Below, piece by piece: positions 24,749 through 33,026 of a stretch of 64,000 bases of DNA. The stretch's first letter is position 1. Every line of letters starts with the position of its first letter. The stretch comes from Deltaproteobacteria bacterium (GTDB lineage: Bacteria; Desulfobacterota; Desulfomonilia; UBA1062), in NCBI GenBank assembly GCA_029552245.1, contig JAKPDW010000071.1, forward strand, positions 62,001 through 126,000. The letters run 5' to 3'. The translations under genes were made by a program, and so were the position numbers. The notes below the pieces were generated by a model. The model searched no databases, was not told where the DNA came from, and saw nothing but the letters and a program-made list of their open reading frames with translations.

Positions 24749-25654
24749 TTACCATGTCACGCGGATCTGGCCGGTGGCCGAAGGCCTGAACTCCCTGATC
24801 GTCGCCGTGGTCCTCGTGATGGAGAGGGTCGAGGAATTCTGTTCGGCCTGTGCCTCGATCAGGGCGCTGGAACCGGGTTTCTTGGGGGAGAGCCCCCTGG
24901 TGGTGAGCTCTTCCACGGCGTTGCGGGCTGGGGTGAACGCGGGGTCGAGCGCGAGGGCCCTGTCGAAATAGTTCCGTGCCGCGGCGAGGTTGCCCCTGTC
25001 CGCGGCGTCGATGCCCTTGCAGAAGAGGACGAAGGCGCGGTAGTTTTGCGTCGGCGCCCTGGAGAGCTCCTGTCTCTCCCTGGCGGACAGCTTGACCTTG
25101 AGGAGGGAGACCACCTCGAAGAGGATCTTCTTCTCGATGTCGAAGACCTGTTCGAGCATGCCCTCGGCCGAGGGGCTGCCGAGGGTGCTTTGGTCGGGCA
25201 CCTGGAGGACGTCGGAGCGGACCTTGAGGTCTTGCCCGGAGGAAGCCGCGAGCTCTCCCCCCACCAGGAAGCGGGCCCCCAGCAGCCTCCCGACGCGCGG
25301 CGCGGTCCCCTCTTCCACGAGCCCGGATGCACCGAGGTCGAGCTCCTCGAGCAAGGCCTGGATCTTCAGCCGCTCCACCACGGTGATCCCCTCGATGCGG
25401 GAGAGGTCGGTCTGGAGGAGGTAGGCGAAGCCCTTCTGGAGCGGGGTGATGTCGGGGCCTTGCGAACGGCTCCTGAAGGCGAGCACCGCGACGGTGTTTT
25501 TCCCCGGCCTGGCCTGCGCGGACGCCTCCTGCCGGAGGGCATCCCTGGCCCACGACCGTTCGTCGTCCGTCATGACGACCTGGCCCGCATGCAGTGAGGG
25601 CGCGAGCAGCGCCACGAGGATCGCGGCCGGTAGTATTCGGCGTGTCGCGAACAT
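24749..25654 (-). CDS. Exported CsgG/FlgO-like protein with TPR-like segment
   Basis: A 301-residue exported protein. The signal peptide covers residues 1-23 (ending LHAG). The next 150 residues match the CsgG/FlgO fold: NTVAVLAFRSRS, TPLQKGFAYLLQTDLSRIEGITVVER and VGRLLGARFLVGGEL. After a helical part with RNYFDRALALDPAFTPARNAV (a TPR motif, about residue 225), the C-terminus is Ser/Thr-rich. The ATG at 25654 is favoured by GAGGGGGTG; a TTG at 25669 is in frame. It is the first gene of a three-gene operon (12 bases before the Ig-repeat lipoprotein). Homologues help assemble outer-membrane secretion or flagellar structures, so it may help export or anchor the lipoprotein; inferred. Confidence 0.72.
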   Translation of the reverse strand: MFATRRILPAAILVALLAPSLHAGQVVMTDDERSWARDALRQEASAQARPGKNTVAVLAFRSRSQGPDITPLQKGFAYLLQTDLSRIEGITVVERLKIQALLEELDLGASGLVEEGTAPRVGRLLGARFLVGGELAASSGQDLKVRSDVLQVPDQSTLGSPSAEGMLEQVFDIEKKILFEVVSLLKVKLSARERQELSRAPTQNYRAFVLFCKGIDAADRGNLAAARNYFDRALALDPAFTPARNAVEELTTRGLSPKKPGSSALIEAQAEQNSSTLSITRTTATIREFRPSATGQIRVTW

Positions 25655-25790
25655 GTCACACCCCCTCAATCGGGCTCATGAGCATCTCATCGTGATGGGA
25701 AAGGCGTCGATCGCCTTGCCAAGTGAACCACACAACAGCTCCCGTGTCAAATGGATGGGGAGCGGCACGTTAGCCCTGCCGACACCTGTA

Positions 25791-25990
25791 TCCCTCGTCC
25801 ACGAGGGAGGCTGCTCGGGTGGGGTCACAGGCGGCGGGATCGCCCGGGCAGGGAAACGGGGAACGACTCGGTCTCCATGCAGAGCCCTCGAGGGCTGGCT
25901 CCCTTCACCGGCAGGTCAGCGCCGGGAAGGGGTGGCATGAGCGCCGAGACCTTGTCCTTCAGGGCGGGCTTCCTTCTCCGGCAGTCCTGC
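25791..25990. repeat. Spacer with palindromes and a 29-base direct repeat at offset 70
   Basis: Within the 25655-26061 spacer: TCCCTCGT-CC-ACGAGGGA (25791-25808) and the perfect 14-base palindrome AGCCCTCGAGGGCT (25883-25896). A direct repeat GGGCTGGCTCCCTTCACCGG... at 25892-25920 recurs at 25962-25990 with 23 of 29 matches. No gene was found in this spacer. Confidence 0.65.
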
Positions 25991-26061
25991 AGACGGTGGT
26001 CGTGCGGGAGCTGGCTGGCCCTCTCTGCGGCGCGGGTTTGCCGCGACCCTCAAAGGGATGC

Positions 26062-26646
26062 TCAACCCACGATCGAGCCCAAGAGCCCGGCCAGGACCTT
26101 CGAGAGCACCTCTTCCTGGCCGAACCAGAAGTGGTCGGCGGATCTCACCACGGTGATGCGGTCCGCATCGACGATCCCCGTGAGTGAATGGGGGCTCGAG
26201 AAGGGGTCCGAGCCGCCGGAGACGACCCACGCGGGGTCCCCCCTCATGTCGGGGAACGAAAAGAGCGAGGTCGGGGGCGAGACGAGGATGCAGGGAGGCG
26301 GTGTGTCGATGCGCTTTGCGTGCCTGGAGGCCACCCATGCGCCGAAGGAGTACCCCACCACGACGACCGGCCTTCCCGGGTAGGCCGCGGCGCAGGCGAG
26401 GTCGTCCATCTCCCCCCGCCCGTCATCGAAGGAACCGCCGCTCGAACCCACGCCCCGGAAGTTGAACCGGAGGGCCGACAGCCCGATCGAGAGGCAGGCA
26501 TCCCATGCGGATGCGACCACGTTGTTGTACATGTTGCCGCCCATGAGTGAGTGCGGGTGGGCCAGCACCGCGCACCAGTCCGACCCCGTATCCTCGAAGA
26601 GGGCCTCGATGCGGACGCCGTTGTTGTCCAAGAAGAGCCTCTGCAT
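26062..26646 (-). CDS. Alpha/beta hydrolase (COG2945-like)
   Basis: A 194-residue small alpha/beta hydrolase. It shows the family marks AHPHSLMGGNMYNNVV (about residue 29), LRFNFRGVGSSGG (about 59) and the nucleophile elbow VGYSFGAWVAS (Ser at about 98), then DPAWVVSGGSDPFS and a catalytic His in RSADHFWFG (about 171). The nearest known group is COG2945 esterase-like proteins of unknown substrate. ATG start without a strong ribosome binding site. It stands alone between two repeat-bearing spacers. Confidence 0.8.
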   Translation of the reverse strand: MQRLFLDNNGVRIEALFEDTGSDWCAVLAHPHSLMGGNMYNNVVASAWDACLSIGLSALRFNFRGVGSSGGSFDDGRGEMDDLACAAAYPGRPVVVVGYSFGAWVASRHAKRIDTPPPCILVSPPTSLFSFPDMRGDPAWVVSGGSDPFSSPHSLTGIVDADRITVVRSADHFWFGQEEVLSKVLAGLLGSIVG

Positions 26647-26740
26647 GACGCTTCCTTGTACCTCAACCGGGGCACCCGGATCAACGGCCTGAGGTGAGGC
26701 CGGGCCGTGGGATCCCCTGGAGGAACACCCAGCGGAGAGG

Positions 26741-26850
26741 TCTCGATGCGGGATGTCTTTCCGGGGCGCATGATGAGGACTCCCGCGTCAACCGGGAGGG
26801 TTCTCGAGAAGTCTTGATGAAGGAGTACGTTCCCGGGGCGCATGATCGGG
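26741..26850. repeat. Direct repeat of about 36 bases at offset 71-72
   Basis: TCTCGATGCGGGATGTCTTT... (26741-26780) recurs at 26812-26852 as TCTTGATGAAGGAGTACGTT.... Both end in the identical block CCGGGGCGCATGAT (26761-26774 and 26833-26846). The DNA between is unrelated. It lies in the 242-base spacer between the hydrolase and dus genes. Confidence 0.65.
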
Positions 26851-26888
26851 CCGGGCTCGCGGCCTGCCCCTGCGGGGAGCTCATCGCA

Positions 26889-27842
26889 TCAGGGCGCCTT
26901 TCCCGTCTGGGATGCGAAGAAGTCCCTCACCGCGGCCTCGAGCGCCTTGGGGTTGTCGATGGTGCACGCCTGAGCCCTGAACCTGGCCGCACCCTGGACG
27001 CCTTTCACGTAGGGGGAGAGGAACTTCCTCATGTGGAGCACCCCCAGGCGTGACCCGTGGAGGGAGCACAAGGCGTCCAGGTGCCTGATCATCACGTCCT
27101 CGCGTTCCTCGAGGGAGGGGGGACCGCCTCCGAGCAGCTGCCTGAAGATCCATGGGTTGCCTATGGCCCCCCTGCCCACCATGAAGGCCCGTGCGCCCAG
27201 GGACCTGGCGCGCTCGACGTCCTCGACGCCGCGGATGTCGCCGCTCGCGACCACGGGGATCTTCACCGTCCTTGCGAGCCTCTCGAGTTCCCCCCACCTC
27301 GGCGTGCCGCGGTACATGTCCGTCCTGGTCCTCGGGTGCAGGACGACGGTGTCGATCCCGACCGCCTCGAACAGGGACGCGCACTCGCAGGCGTTCATGC
27401 TCGATGCGTCCCAGCCGGCCCTGAGCTTCACGCTCACGGGCAGGTCGACGGACCTGACGACGGCCTCGACGAGAGAGAGCGCCTTTGCGGGGTCGGTCAT
27501 GAGCGCGACGCCCGCCCCCTTGCCCACGACCTTCTTCACCGGGCAGCCCATGTTGATGTCTATCCCGTCGAACCCCTCGTCCTCGAGCACCCGGGCCGCC
27601 TGTGCGGCCTCGGAGGCGGACGAGGTGAAGATCTGGGCGATGAGGGGCCTGTCTCCCTCGGGCCGCTTCAGGATCGCCCTGGCGCTCCCCGCCTTGCGCA
27701 ACAGCCCGGCCGCGCTGATCATCTCGGTGTAGCAGAGCTCGGCCCCCTGTTCCCTGCAGAGCATGCGCATGGGCCAGCTCGTGTATCCCGACAGCGGGGC
27801 GAGGAAGAGGGCTGCCTTGAAGACCATGCCGTAGGCGGTCAA
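26889..27842 (-). CDS. dus: tRNA-dihydrouridine synthase
   Basis: A 317-residue flavoenzyme that reduces uridines in tRNA D-loops with NADPH. Motifs: FLAPLSGYTSWPMRMLC (FMN site, about residue 13), the catalytic-Cys segment DINMGCPVKKVVGKGAGVAL (Cys at about 99), PVSVKLRAGW, VVLHPRTRTDMYRG, IPVVASGDI and FMVGRGAIGNPWIF (phosphate site). Length and order fit the DusB/DusA superfamily. The TTG at 27842 has GGGGGTG upstream and lies three bases after the radical SAM gene's stop; an ATG 15 bases later is an alternative start. Co-transcribed with the two genes before it. Confidence 0.92.
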   Translation of the reverse strand: MTAYGMVFKAALFLAPLSGYTSWPMRMLCREQGAELCYTEMISAAGLLRKAGSARAILKRPEGDRPLIAQIFTSSASEAAQAARVLEDEGFDGIDINMGCPVKKVVGKGAGVALMTDPAKALSLVEAVVRSVDLPVSVKLRAGWDASSMNACECASLFEAVGIDTVVLHPRTRTDMYRGTPRWGELERLARTVKIPVVASGDIRGVEDVERARSLGARAFMVGRGAIGNPWIFRQLLGGGPPSLEEREDVMIRHLDALCSLHGSRLGVLHMRKFLSPYVKGVQGAARFRAQACTIDNPKALEAAVRDFFASQTGKAP

Positions 27843-27845
27843 GGT

Positions 27846-28757
27846 TCACCCCCGGAGGCTTCCCTGCAGGATGCCGAGCCTGTCCATGGTCTCGTGGACG
27901 ATGGAGCGGACCATGGCCTTGTCGAGGGCCCACGACGGCGAGACGAGCTCGGATGGGTGGGGGTCGCCGGTGATGCGCTGGATCACGATGTCCTCCCTCA
28001 AGTTGCCGATGAAGCGCGCGACCGCCTCCGCGTACTCCGCCGGTTCGAGCGGCCTGTATGCGCCCCTCCTGAACAGGTCCTCGAGGGGCGTGCCCTTGAC
28101 CACGTAGAGGAGGTGTATCTTGACGTCGGTCACGGGCAGGAGAGACAGGAGGCGGGCGGTCTTCAGGTAGTGATCCATCCCCTCGCCGGGCAGCCCTATG
28201 ATCGCGTGGGCGCATATCCTCAGGCCGAACCTCGAGGTGAGCTCCACCGCGTCGACGAAGGTCTTCACGTCGTGGCCGCGGTTGATGAGGCGGAGCGTCT
28301 CGTCGCTCGCCGACTGGAGGCCGTACTCCACCCACACCGTGAGCCTGTCCGTGTATCCCGCTATGAGCCCGAGCTTCTCCTCGTCTATGCAGTCGGGCCT
28401 GGTGCCTATGGACAGGCCCGCCACCTCGGGAAAGGACAGCACCTCGTCGTAGATGGATGAGAGCGTCTCCGGCGGGGCATACGTGTTGGTGAAAGACTGG
28501 AAGTATGCGATGAAGACCGTTTTCCTGCCGGGCGAGGAGAGCCTGCGGATGCCGAGCTCGAGTTGGTCCGCCACGCTCAGGCCCCGCGCGTGCGCCCCGG
28601 TTCCCGAACCCCTGTCGTTGCAGTAGATGCAGCCGCCCCTGCCGCGGCTGTCCCGGTGCGGGCACGTCAGGCCCGCATCCAGGGTGATCTTGCGGGCCTT
28701 CGAGGCGAAGTGCTCACGCGCCCATGCGCTGAACGTCCTGTACCGTGGCGGTGTCAT
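27846..28757 (-). CDS. Radical SAM protein, TIGR01212/YhcC family
   Basis: A 303-residue radical SAM protein. The family cluster motif is the unusual long form CPHRDSRGRGGCIYCN (about residues 32-47) that holds a [4Fe-4S] cluster to cleave S-adenosylmethionine. It continues with VFIAYFQSFTNTYAP, LSIGTRPDCI, WVEYGLQSASDETL and HAIIGLPGEG, all typical of YhcC/TIGR01212. The substrate is not known. The ATG at 28757 is chosen because it fits the family N-terminus (PRYRTFSAWAREHF); it overlaps the end of the Ldh-type gene by 44 bases. An ATG at 28799 is a longer alternative. Confidence 0.88.
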   Translation of the reverse strand: MTPPRYRTFSAWAREHFASKARKITLDAGLTCPHRDSRGRGGCIYCNDRGSGTGAHARGLSVADQLELGIRRLSSPGRKTVFIAYFQSFTNTYAPPETLSSIYDEVLSFPEVAGLSIGTRPDCIDEEKLGLIAGYTDRLTVWVEYGLQSASDETLRLINRGHDVKTFVDAVELTSRFGLRICAHAIIGLPGEGMDHYLKTARLLSLLPVTDVKIHLLYVVKGTPLEDLFRRGAYRPLEPAEYAEAVARFIGNLREDIVIQRITGDPHPSELVSPSWALDKAMVRSIVHETMDRLGILQGSLRG

Positions 28758-29865
28758 CCGCGAAGAAAGGGAACGGGAAACCCTCGAGCCCGAGCTCATG
28801 CTTGAGCTGGATCATGATCTCCTGGAGAGGCCTCGGGATGGGGACGCCCTCCTTCTTGCGGCGCTCGACCATCTCGAACTCCTTCTCGCCCGCGATGAAG
28901 ATCCTGTCGTGGCCCGGTGCCTTCGCCGAGGCCCGTATCTCGCGCATGATGGACCCGGTGATGGCCTTGAACACCCCTACCGGCACGAAGCTGGCGATGT
29001 TTATGGCTGCGAAGAAGTGGCCGAGCCTGTGGGGTGCCGGGCGGCCGTCTTCGAAGCCGGAGAGCGCCTTGCCGAACGCGCCCCCGCAGAAGGCCGCACA
29101 CAGGATCTCCACCATGACGCCGAGGCCGTAGCCCTTGTGGCCGCCCAGTTCCTCGCCCGCGCCGCCCAGGGGGAGCAGCGAGGCCGTCCCGTCCACGAAC
29201 ATCTTGAGGAGCGCCTTGCTGTCCGTCGGCTGGTTGCCGTGGATGTCAATGGTCAACCCCTTGGGGGTGGGGGAGCCTTCCAGCGCGTAGACCTCTATCT
29301 TGCCCCTCTGGGTGGTGGAGGTGGCGATATCGAGGAGGAAGGGGTAGACCTCGTCCGAAGGCGCCCCGAAGCTGATGGGGTTGGTGCCCAGGACCGGTTC
29401 CACGCCGAAGGTGGGAGCGACCGACGGCCGTGCGTTGGAGAAGGCCAACCCCACCATGTCCCGCTCGACGGCCATGGAGGGGTAGTACCCGCAGATGCCG
29501 AAGTGGGTGCTGTTCCTGACGGCCACCATTCCCACGTGGTGCTTTTCCGCCTTGTCTATGGCGAGCTGCATGGCCCTTTTGGCGACCACGTGACCGAGAC
29601 TGTCCCCCCCGTCGACGACGGCCGTGTTTTCCGTCTCGCTCACGATGCGCATGGTGCAGACCGGGGATATGATCCCGTCCTTCATCCGGTCGATGTACAT
29701 CTTGAACCTGCCGATGCCGTGGGACTTGATGCCCCTGAGGTCCGACTCGATGAGCACGTCGGCGCAGATGTCCGCCTCGTCGCTCGGGACCCCCATGGCG
29801 ACGAAGCCTTCCCTCATGAATCTCCTGAGTTCCCTGTGATCTACGTACACCGTGTCGTGTGACAT
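28714..29865 (-). CDS. Malate/L-lactate dehydrogenase family oxidoreductase (Ldh2/YlbC)
   Basis: A 383-residue NAD(P)-dependent oxidoreductase of the Ldh_2 family, which includes sulfolactate, ureidoglycolate and delta1-piperideine-2-carboxylate reductases. Features: an N-terminal helical FVAMGVPSDEADICADVLIESDLRGIKSHG, the catalytic-His region RNSTHFGICGYY, NPISFGAPS, LLDIATSTTQRGKI and LGGHKGYGLGVMVEIL. The ATG at 29865 is preceded by AGGTGA. It overlaps the radical SAM gene by 44 bases and so leads a three-gene unit with dus. The exact 2-oxoacid substrate is not evident. Confidence 0.88.
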   Translation of the reverse strand: MSHDTVYVDHRELRRFMREGFVAMGVPSDEADICADVLIESDLRGIKSHGIGRFKMYIDRMKDGIISPVCTMRIVSETENTAVVDGGDSLGHVVAKRAMQLAIDKAEKHHVGMVAVRNSTHFGICGYYPSMAVERDMVGLAFSNARPSVAPTFGVEPVLGTNPISFGAPSDEVYPFLLDIATSTTQRGKIEVYALEGSPTPKGLTIDIHGNQPTDSKALLKMFVDGTASLLPLGGAGEELGGHKGYGLGVMVEILCAAFCGGAFGKALSGFEDGRPAPHRLGHFFAAINIASFVPVGVFKAITGSIMREIRASAKAPGHDRIFIAGEKEFEMVERRKKEGVPIPRPLQEIMIQLKHELGLEGFPFPFFADDTATVQDVQRMGA

Positions 29866-30246
29866 GGCCGTTTCACCTGCTTCTTTCGTTGGATAGATGC
29901 GAGACCCCCGTCTCGCGGTTCTCTTAGCAGATGGCCCTTGTTTCGGAAAGGAGAAAATGACACCGAAGGACCTCCCTCTCCGATCGCTCTTTTCCCGACT
30001 TCCGGGGGCAGGAGGGGACGGGACGGCCTCTCGGGGGACCCGTGGCCGTTTTCTTTCTCGTCCCAGGGGGGATGTGGGAGATCCTGAACCGCGAGATACC
30101 GGACACAGCCTCTCGTCCCGCGGGGGGATGTGGTCTTCTGAAGGGATGGGCTGACCACGGATGGACCCTCTCCACACGCGCCCCGGCCCGAGTGAAAGGT
30201 CAACGAGAGCTTGAGGACCCCGGGAAGCGGCTCGGGCTTGCCTTCC
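29866..30246. other. Gene-free spacer with a direct repeat (30056/30111) and a hairpin
   Basis: TCTCGTCCC-GGGGGGATGTGG occurs at 30056 and 30111 (offset 55) with about 22 of 25 matches. ACGGCC...GGCCGT (near 30022-30050) forms a hairpin followed by TTTTCTTTCT, which looks like a plus-strand terminator although no plus-strand gene precedes it. The spacer separates two minus-strand units. Confidence 0.55.
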
Positions 30247-31176
30247 TCAGCCGCCGCCGACGTCGTACGCCCTGCACACCTCGATGAAGGCATCGTGATG
30301 AGGGAGACGGACGGAGTGTCTCCTCCTGACGAGGTGGAACGACCGGTGGATATCCATGCCCTCGACCTGTATGCGTGCGAGAACGCCCGAGGAGAGTTCG
30401 CGCCGTATCGAGTGGATGGACACCACGGAGACGCCGAGACCTGCCATGACCGACTCCTTGACCGCCTCGGTGGACCCCATCTCCGCGACGACGTGGAACC
30501 TGTCGATCCCCAGGCCGAAGACATCCGAGACGTACCTCTCGAACACCTTCCGGGTGCCCGAACCCTTCTCCCTCATGACGAACGGGTGTCCCAGCACCGT
30601 CTCCATGGTGGCGCGGCCGCACGTGGAGAGGGGATGGCCGGGTTTTGAGACGAGGACGAGCTCGTCGTGCCATACAGGCTCGGAGACGAGCCTCCTGTCT
30701 TGCGTGTCAAGGCCCACGATCCCGATCTCGACCTGGCCGGCGAGCACCATCTGGATCACCGACTCCGTGTCGCCCGTGATCACGTGGACGCGGATTTCCG
30801 GGTGAGACCGTGCGAGCTCCGTGATCACGCCGGGCAGGATGTAGGTCGAGGGTATGGTGCTCGCTCCCGCGTAGACGTTGCCCGCGATGTTCAGCCGCGC
30901 GAGCGCGATCTTTTCCTCTGCCTCGTCCCTGAGCCTCAGGATGCGCCTTGCGTAGTTGAAGAGTACCACGCCCTCGGGCGTCAGGCTTATCCCCGACCTC
31001 TCGCGGTTGATGAGAGGGGCGCCCGAGAGCGCCTCGAGGTTCTTGATGTGCTTGCTCATGGAAGGCTGGGTGAGCCTCATCCTCCTGGCCGCCTTGGAGA
31101 AGCTCCTCTCCTCGACCAGGAAGACCAGGGCCTCGAGCTGCTGAAGGGTGACGAACCTCAACATCCTGTCGTTCAT
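30247..31176 (-). CDS. LysR-type regulator, selenium-metabolism-associated
   Basis: A 309-residue LysR regulator. The N-terminal winged HTH (LQQLEALVFLVEERSFSKAARRMRLTQPSMSKHIKNLE) is followed by the effector domain (GNVYAGASTIPSTYILPGVI, IGIVGLDTQ). Sequence and its position divergent from selD fit the family annotated as the selenium metabolism-associated LysR regulator in anaerobes. The start may be ATG 31176 or 31164; the longer frame up to 31242 has no ribosome binding site. An inverted repeat of the T-N11-A kind lies in the divergent spacer (31222-31246). It likely controls selD and itself; the effector is unknown. Confidence 0.85.
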   Translation of the reverse strand: MNDRMLRFVTLQQLEALVFLVEERSFSKAARRMRLTQPSMSKHIKNLEALSGAPLINRERSGISLTPEGVVLFNYARRILRLRDEAEEKIALARLNIAGNVYAGASTIPSTYILPGVITELARSHPEIRVHVITGDTESVIQMVLAGQVEIGIVGLDTQDRRLVSEPVWHDELVLVSKPGHPLSTCGRATMETVLGHPFVMREKGSGTRKVFERYVSDVFGLGIDRFHVVAEMGSTEAVKESVMAGLGVSVVSIHSIRRELSSGVLARIQVEGMDIHRSFHLVRRRHSVRLPHHDAFIEVCRAYDVGGG

Positions 31177-31221
31177 GACATCGTTCCATGAATGATAGCT
31201 ATGAAACATCGCGCATGCAAG

Positions 31222-31246
31222 ATGAATGTGAATATATTGCATTCAA
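31222..31246. promoter_or_regulatory. Candidate LysR operator
   Basis: ATGAATG-N11-CATTCAA is an inverted repeat with the 11-base centre typical of LysR boxes. It sits between the divergent lysR and selD genes and overlaps the -35 of the candidate selD promoter. Confidence 0.55.
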
Positions 31247-31265
31247 TCATGTTATAGTATATACA
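31237..31265 (+). promoter_or_regulatory. selD: Candidate sigma-70 promoter of selD
   Basis: TTGCAT (31237-31242), spacer 17, TATACA (31260-31265), in the only AT-rich stretch of this spacer, about 50 bases before the selD start. The -35 lies inside the candidate LysR operator. Confidence 0.55.
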
Positions 31266-31312
31266 TCCACACGGCTTGTGGCTGTGTGGGTTGGCAAGGC
31301 CGGGAGGAGATC

Positions 31313-32371
31313 TTGGGAAAAGACACGAGGGACAAGGTCAGGCTGACGACGACGGTCAGGGGCGCGGGTTGAGCCTGCAAGATAGGTCCGGAGGTTCTGG
31401 ACCGGGCACTGAGGTCGATCGCACCCGCGAGAGACGACAACCTGATCGTGGGCATGGAACGGCCCGACGATGCAGGGGTGTATCGCATCACCCCGGATAT
31501 CGCGCTCATCCAGACGCTCGACTTCTTCACCCCCATCGTCGACGACCCATACGACTACGGCCAGATCGCCGCGGCCAACTCCTTGAGCGATGTCTACTCC
31601 ATGGGCGGCAGGCCGCTTGTCGCCATGAACATCATCTGCTTTCCCGCATACGACATGGACATCTCGATCCTCGAGGAGATCCTCAGGGGCGGGTCGGACA
31701 AGATGGCCGAGGCGGGGGTGCTCCTGGTGGGCGGCCACAGCGTGGAGGACAGGGAGATCAAGTACGGCCTGTCCGTGACCGGCGTGGTGCACCCCGAGAA
31801 GGTCCTGAGGAACACCGGGGCGCGCGCGGGCGATGCGCTCGTGCTCACCAAGCCCCTCGGCACCGGGATCATCGCCACCGCCGTGAAGGCCGGCCTCGCG
31901 AGCGAACCTGCAGAGCGCAGGGCCGTGGAGGTCATGAAGACGCTCAACAGCGCGGGTGCATCGGCCATGTCCGCCTTCGAGGTCCATGCCTGCACGGACG
32001 TGACCGGGTTCGGGCTGCTGGGACACGCCTGCGAGATGATCGAGAAGACGGACGTGGGGCTGAGGATCAGCGCATCAAGGGTGCCCTTGATCGAGGGCGC
32101 GCTCGAGTACGCCTCCATGGGGCTCATACCCGGCGGTGCGTACAGGAACAGGGATTTCAGGTCCCCCATGGTGGATGTCGACCCCTCCCTGCCCGACGAC
32201 ACGACCGTGGTCCTCTTCGACCCCCAGACCTCGGGAGGCCTGCTCGTGAGCGTTGATGCGAGGGTAGCGGAGAAACTCATCGAGCGCCTTCACGACCTGG
32301 GGATGTGGGATGCCTCCCTGATCGGCGAGTTCACGTCAGATCACCCCGGACGGATCGTGGTCGTCCCGTGA
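31313..32371 (+). CDS. selD: Selenide, water dikinase, itself a selenoprotein (in-frame UGA)
   Basis: A 352-residue enzyme that makes selenophosphate from selenide and ATP. The usual ORF (from GTG 31448) lacks the N-terminus. Reading the same frame upstream gives a TTG start at 31313 with GGAGGAG four bases before it, then an in-frame TGA at 31370-31372 (codon 20) inside GAG-U-ACKIGPEVLDRAL, where the family has its active-site Cys or Sec followed by the essential Lys. The rest is complete: MERPDDAGVY, QTLDFFTPIVDDPYDYGQIAAANSLSDVY, VGGHSVED, GTGII and DVTGFGLLGH. A stop codon at exactly the Sec position, with homology continuing on both sides, is strong evidence for selenocysteine. SelA, SelB and SelC must lie elsewhere. 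Confidence 0.93.
31370..31403 (+). promoter_or_regulatory. selD: SECIS-like element at the selD UGA
   Basis: Twelve bases after the TGA, GGTCC (31385-31389) pairs with GGACC (31399-31403) around the nine-base loop GGAGGTTCT. Position and G-rich loop fit a bacterial SECIS, the SelB-binding hairpin that lies within the coding sequence just 3' of UGA. Confidence 0.65.
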
Positions 32372-32391
32372 TCCCGCCACGCGGGGTGACG
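32367..32391 (+). terminator. Hairpin at the selD 3' end
   Basis: CGTGATCCCGC (32367-32377) pairs with GCGGGGTGACG (32381-32391) with one mismatch and one G-U, loop CAC, followed by GCTGTTTCC. It overlaps the selD stop codon. Confidence 0.55.
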
Positions 32392-32957
32392 GCTGTTTCC
32401 TCGCCATTCCAGGTCATGTGGTCCCCGCCGTTCGTGATACGGCCGCCCTGCCGGCGAAAGAGAGGGCCTTCCCCTTGTGCATGCCCGTGACGTCTGGGAC
32501 GGCGATCGTCGTGTGCCCGCACCCTTTCCCTCGGCCCGGCAAGCCCTCGAGTCGATGTGTCCACGGTCCGGGCCTCGTCTCGTCGTGCGCACGACCCCGC
32601 CTGTCGGATGGAGGAAACGTGCGAGAGGGGTTGTCGACAACACACGGGGTGGACGTGTCCTGAATGCATGTCGCATGCAGGGGTGCGGCCATCGATGTCC
32701 AGCCGGCGAGGGCTCATCGGTCGGCACCTTGAGCCCCGGGACACTGCCCGGGTGGAATCACCCTGTGGCGGGTCGCCGAACGGGCCCGGAAGCGGCCGCA
32801 CGCCCGCGCAGGGACATTGGGACGGCCCCGGGTGTCCTGCCCGCCCCCCGTTTGTGCCTCGGACCCGATCTGTGACTGCGCTGGCCCAAACCGACAGTGC
32901 GAGTCGGGACGGGTGCCGTGTTTGTCTCCGGCAGCCCGTCGGTCTTGCCCCTGCTGC
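32392..32957. other. Gene-free spacer with 74-base-offset repeats
   Basis: About 565 bases without a supportable gene. The segment from 32481 (ATGCCCGTGACGTCTGGGAC...) partly recurs from 32555 (ATGTGTCCACGGTCCGGGCC...); the best part, TCGTCGTG-GC-CG-CC, is at 32507 and 32581 (offset 74). The match is weaker than at the other repeat loci. Several CG-rich palindromes (for example GCGGCCGC at 32791) add local structure. Confidence 0.45.
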
Positions 32958-32987
32958 TTGTGTTTGCCGTTGGTGTTCGATTACAAT
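32958..32987 (+). promoter_or_regulatory. Candidate promoter of the amino-acid ABC operon
   Basis: TTGTGT (32958-32963), spacer 18, TACAAT (32982-32987), 40 bases before the start of the binding-protein gene. The -10 is good (5 of 6); the -35 matches only at TTG. Confidence 0.5.
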
Positions 32988-33026
32988 GACAAGGTTGCAC
33001 AATACAGAACGAGAGGGGGGTAGGTT

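Noticed and set aside
31448-32371. Short version of selD starting at GTG 31448
   Set aside because: It lacks the active-site region and has no ribosome binding site; the frame continues upstream through the UGA with clear family sequence.
32392-33026. Several open frames in the selD-ABC transporter spacer
   Set aside because: All overlap each other on both strands, none has a plausible start site or conserved-looking composition.
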